From Sva-07 sp963698565 (lineage in GTDB: Bacteria > Actinomycetota > Acidimicrobiia > Acidimicrobiales > Ilumatobacteraceae): a stretch of 64,000 nucleotides of DNA. The DNA lies in assembly GCA_963698565.1 (NCBI GenBank), contig CAVORH010000040.1, forward strand, positions 1-64,000. The letters run 5' to 3'. The notes beneath the pieces are model-generated. The model made no database searches, was not told the origin of the DNA, and saw only the letters and a list, made by a program, of their open reading frames with translations. A program made the position numbers and the translations under genes. Positions 62,381-64,000 of the stretch are shown here, one piece after another (position 1 is the first letter of the stretch; the number at the start of each line of letters is the position of its first letter).

Positions 62381-64000
62381 TGACCGGCGACGGTGAGACC
62401 GCCGAGCGCGTCGACGTCGTGATCGTCGGGGCGGGCCCGACCGGGCTGACCGCCGCCCACCTCTGTGCCCGACTCGGGCTCTCCGCGATCGTCGTCGAAC
62501 GGCGTGATGGCCCGCAGCGATCCCCGGCGGCGCACGTCGTCAATGCGCGGACCTTCGAGATCTGGCGTCAGGCGGGCGTCGACATGGGGCCGGTGTTCGA
62601 CCAGTGCCTGTTGCCCGAGGAGGCGGGCGAAGTGCACTGGGTCACCAAGCTGGGCGGCGAGGTCATCGGGTCGTTGCCCTTCGAGCGGCAGGGTGACGAG
62701 ATGCTGGCGATCACCCCGACGCCGATCCGCAACCTCAGCCAGCACCGGCTCGAACCGTTGTTGCTGTCCCCGGAGCTCGATGTCCGCTACGGCCACACGT
62801 GGTCGTCGGTGACCGAGCAGCCCGACCGGGTCAGCGTCGTGGTCGGCGGGCCGGAGGGGGAGTACCGCATCGAGGCGAGCTATCTGCTCGCCGCCGACGG
62901 CGCGGCGAGCGCCGTGCGACGCTCGCTCGGCATCGAGGCGACCGGGCCGCGGACCATCCAGTCGTTCGTGATGGTGCATCTCGGTGCCGACTTCCGATCG
63001 CTCGTCGGCGACGCGAGGGGTGTGCTCTACTTCCTCGTCGACCCTGCGGCAGGCGGTCCGTTCGTGAACCACGGCGCCGACCGGGAGTGGGTGTTCATGC
63101 ACGACTGGGACCCGGAGGCCGAACCGATGGAGACCTTCACCGAAGCGCGCTGCCGCGACCTCGTCACCGCAGCGTTGGCCGACCCCACCGTCGACTTCGA
63201 CGTGCTCGGAATCTCGCACTGGCACATGAGCGCCCAGATCGCCGACACCTACCGCAGCGGGCGCACCTTCCTCGTCGGGGACGCGGCTCATCGGTTCCCG
63301 CCGACCGGGGGGCTCGGGTTGAACACCGGCGTTGCCGACGCGCACAACTTGGTGTGGAAGATCGCTGCGGTCGAGGCCGGCTGGGCCGATCCCTCGATCC
63401 TCGACACCTACGAGGCCGAGCGTCGGCCGGTCGCCCGCTTCAACTGCGACCAATCGCTCCACAACGCGCTCAAGATGTCCGAGGTGCCGGTCGCGTTCGG
63501 CTTCACTCGCGACCTCGCCGAGTCCGGACGGGTCGTCGCCGACGTGCTCGCCGATCCTGCCGCGTCGAGCCGTGGTCGAGGAGGCGATCGCCGGGCAGGC
63601 GATCCACTTCGATCTGCTCGGGCTACAACTCGGCCACGTCTACGACGGACCCCTCGTCGTCGACGACGGCACCGAGGCCGTCGTGCTCGACGAGCCGGCG
63701 CGCGACTACGTCCCCTCGACACGTCCCGGTGGCCGGCTCCCGCACGGATGGCTCGACGACGGCACCTCGACGCTCGACCTGGTCGACCCGGCGCTCCCCA
63801 CCGTGTTGGTGCGCAACGGAACCGAACCACCGGCAAGACCAGTGTGGGCAACGGCGCGAACGGTCGACGCCCAGGTCTGGGACGACACGTTCGGGCTCGC
63901 CCCCGACGTGTGCCTCGTCGTTCGGCCCGACCAGCACGTGGCTGCGCGGTGCCCGGTGGCCGATGTTGCCGAGGCACTCGAACGGCTCTTCCCGGCGGGT
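62380..64000 (+). CDS. FAD-dependent aromatic monooxygenase (PheA/TfdB type), 3' partial, frameshifted
   Basis: FAD-binding VIVGAGPTGLTAAHLCARLGL, the NAD(P)H/FAD motif LLAADGAASAVRR and VGDAAHRFPPTGGLGLNTG place it with class A flavin hydroxylases of phenols and resorcinols. At ~63567 the domain continues one base over: the first frame gives ADPAASS and the next gives VVEEAIAGQAIHFDLLGLQLG and YVPSTRPGGRLPHGWLDD, the usual C-terminal thioredoxin-like region. An extra base there is probable. The gene runs off the window. Its role is to hydroxylate the ring before extradiol cleavage. Confidence 0.9.
   Translation, partial: MTGDGETAERVDVVIVGAGPTGLTAAHLCARLGLSAIVVERRDGPQRSPAAHVVNARTFEIWRQAGVDMGPVFDQCLLPEEAGEVHWVTKLGGEVIGSLPFERQGDEMLAITPTPIRNLSQHRLEPLLLSPELDVRYGHTWSSVTEQPDRVSVVVGGPEGEYRIEASYLLAADGAASAVRRSLGIEATGPRTIQSFVMVHLGADFRSLVGDARGVLYFLVDPAAGGPFVNHGADREWVFMHDWDPEAEPMETFTEARCRDLVTAALADPTVDFDVLGISHWHMSAQIADTYRSGRTFLVGDAAHRFPPTGGLGLNTGVADAHNLVWKIAAVEAGWADPSILDTYEAERRPVARFNCDQSLHNALKMSEVPVAFGFTRDLAESGRVVADVLADPAASSRGRGGDRRAGDPLRSARATTRPRLRRTPRRRRRHRGRRARRAGARLRPLDTSRWPAPARMARRRHLDARPGRPGAPHRVGAQRNRTTGKTSVGNGANGRRPGLGRHVRARPRRVPRRSARPARGCAVPGGRCCRGTRTALPGG

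Overview
This is high-GC DNA (third codon positions almost all G or C, many GTG starts) from an actinobacterium. Two luciferase-like F420-type oxidoreductases, furA-katG, a heliorhodopsin and a eukaryote-like fused acyl-CoA carboxylase fit the class Acidimicrobiia (Ilumatobacter-like). The lineage is inferred from gene content only. I see no rRNA, tRNA, CRISPR array, insertion sequence or origin, and no gene-free stretch over 300 bases.

Layout. (1) 1-13.8 kb: a lipid/polyketide locus with a KS-AT-KS-(ACP)5-KR-DH megasynthase, a 1,771-residue biotin-dependent carboxylase with a degenerate biotin-carboxylase end, and a convergent Sfp-type phosphopantetheinyl transferase. (2) 13.9-21.8 kb: a crotonase, a glutamine-amidotransferase-like protein, a quinate-dehydrogenase-like protein, a lipoprotein, a DoxX-like membrane protein, an isochorismatase-type hydrolase, a luciferase-like enzyme, an aldo/keto reductase and a beta-lactamase-family hydrolase. 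(3) 21.9-24.2 kb: a phytanoyl-CoA-dioxygenase-like gene followed by a linalool dehydratase/isomerase-like gene. The second gene is open for 490 codons apart from two in-frame UGA codons nine codons apart, where this family carries its two catalytic cysteines. This is a strong candidate for an undescribed double-selenocysteine enzyme and is the main discovery here. (4) 24.2-30.3 kb: LysM/NlpC peptidase, SRPBCC protein, furA-katG with a clear operator, a limonene-epoxide-hydrolase-like protein and a luciferase-like enzyme. (5) 30.4-39.5 kb: a small orphan, a two-TM protein, an OmpR/histidine-kinase pair, a lipoprotein haem peroxidase, a secreted His-rich protein, an MFS exporter and a GST. (6) 39.5-50.9 kb: nitroreductase-amidase, K+ channel, DxDGDG repeat protein, acyl-CoA synthetase, glyoxalase-fold proteins, a DUF1269-sulfatase fusion, a PNPOx-like protein, a methyltransferase and a lipoprotein. 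(7) 50.9-58.9 kb: second amidase, SGNH hydrolase, heliorhodopsin divergent from a formylglycine-generating enzyme, SelO, and a lipoprotein hydrolase. (8) 59-64 kb: a GntR regulator divergent from a tightly packed aromatic-degradation operon (FAH, extradiol dioxygenase, SDR, FAD monooxygenase) that runs off the window.

Functional links. The PPTase is positioned to activate the ACPs, although all five carry Thr where the phosphopantetheine Ser should be. The formylglycine-generating enzyme could mature the Cys-type sulfatase about 7 kb away. FurA very likely autoregulates furA-katG. The GntR protein very likely controls the aromatic operon through a palindrome in the shared intergenic region.

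Sequence quality. Nine one- or two-base indels interrupt eight otherwise well-preserved genes, so many breaks may be sequencing errors. Frame-preserving changes such as the two UGA codons are not explained by that error type. Five copies of a 52-bp near-palindromic repeat lie between genes.
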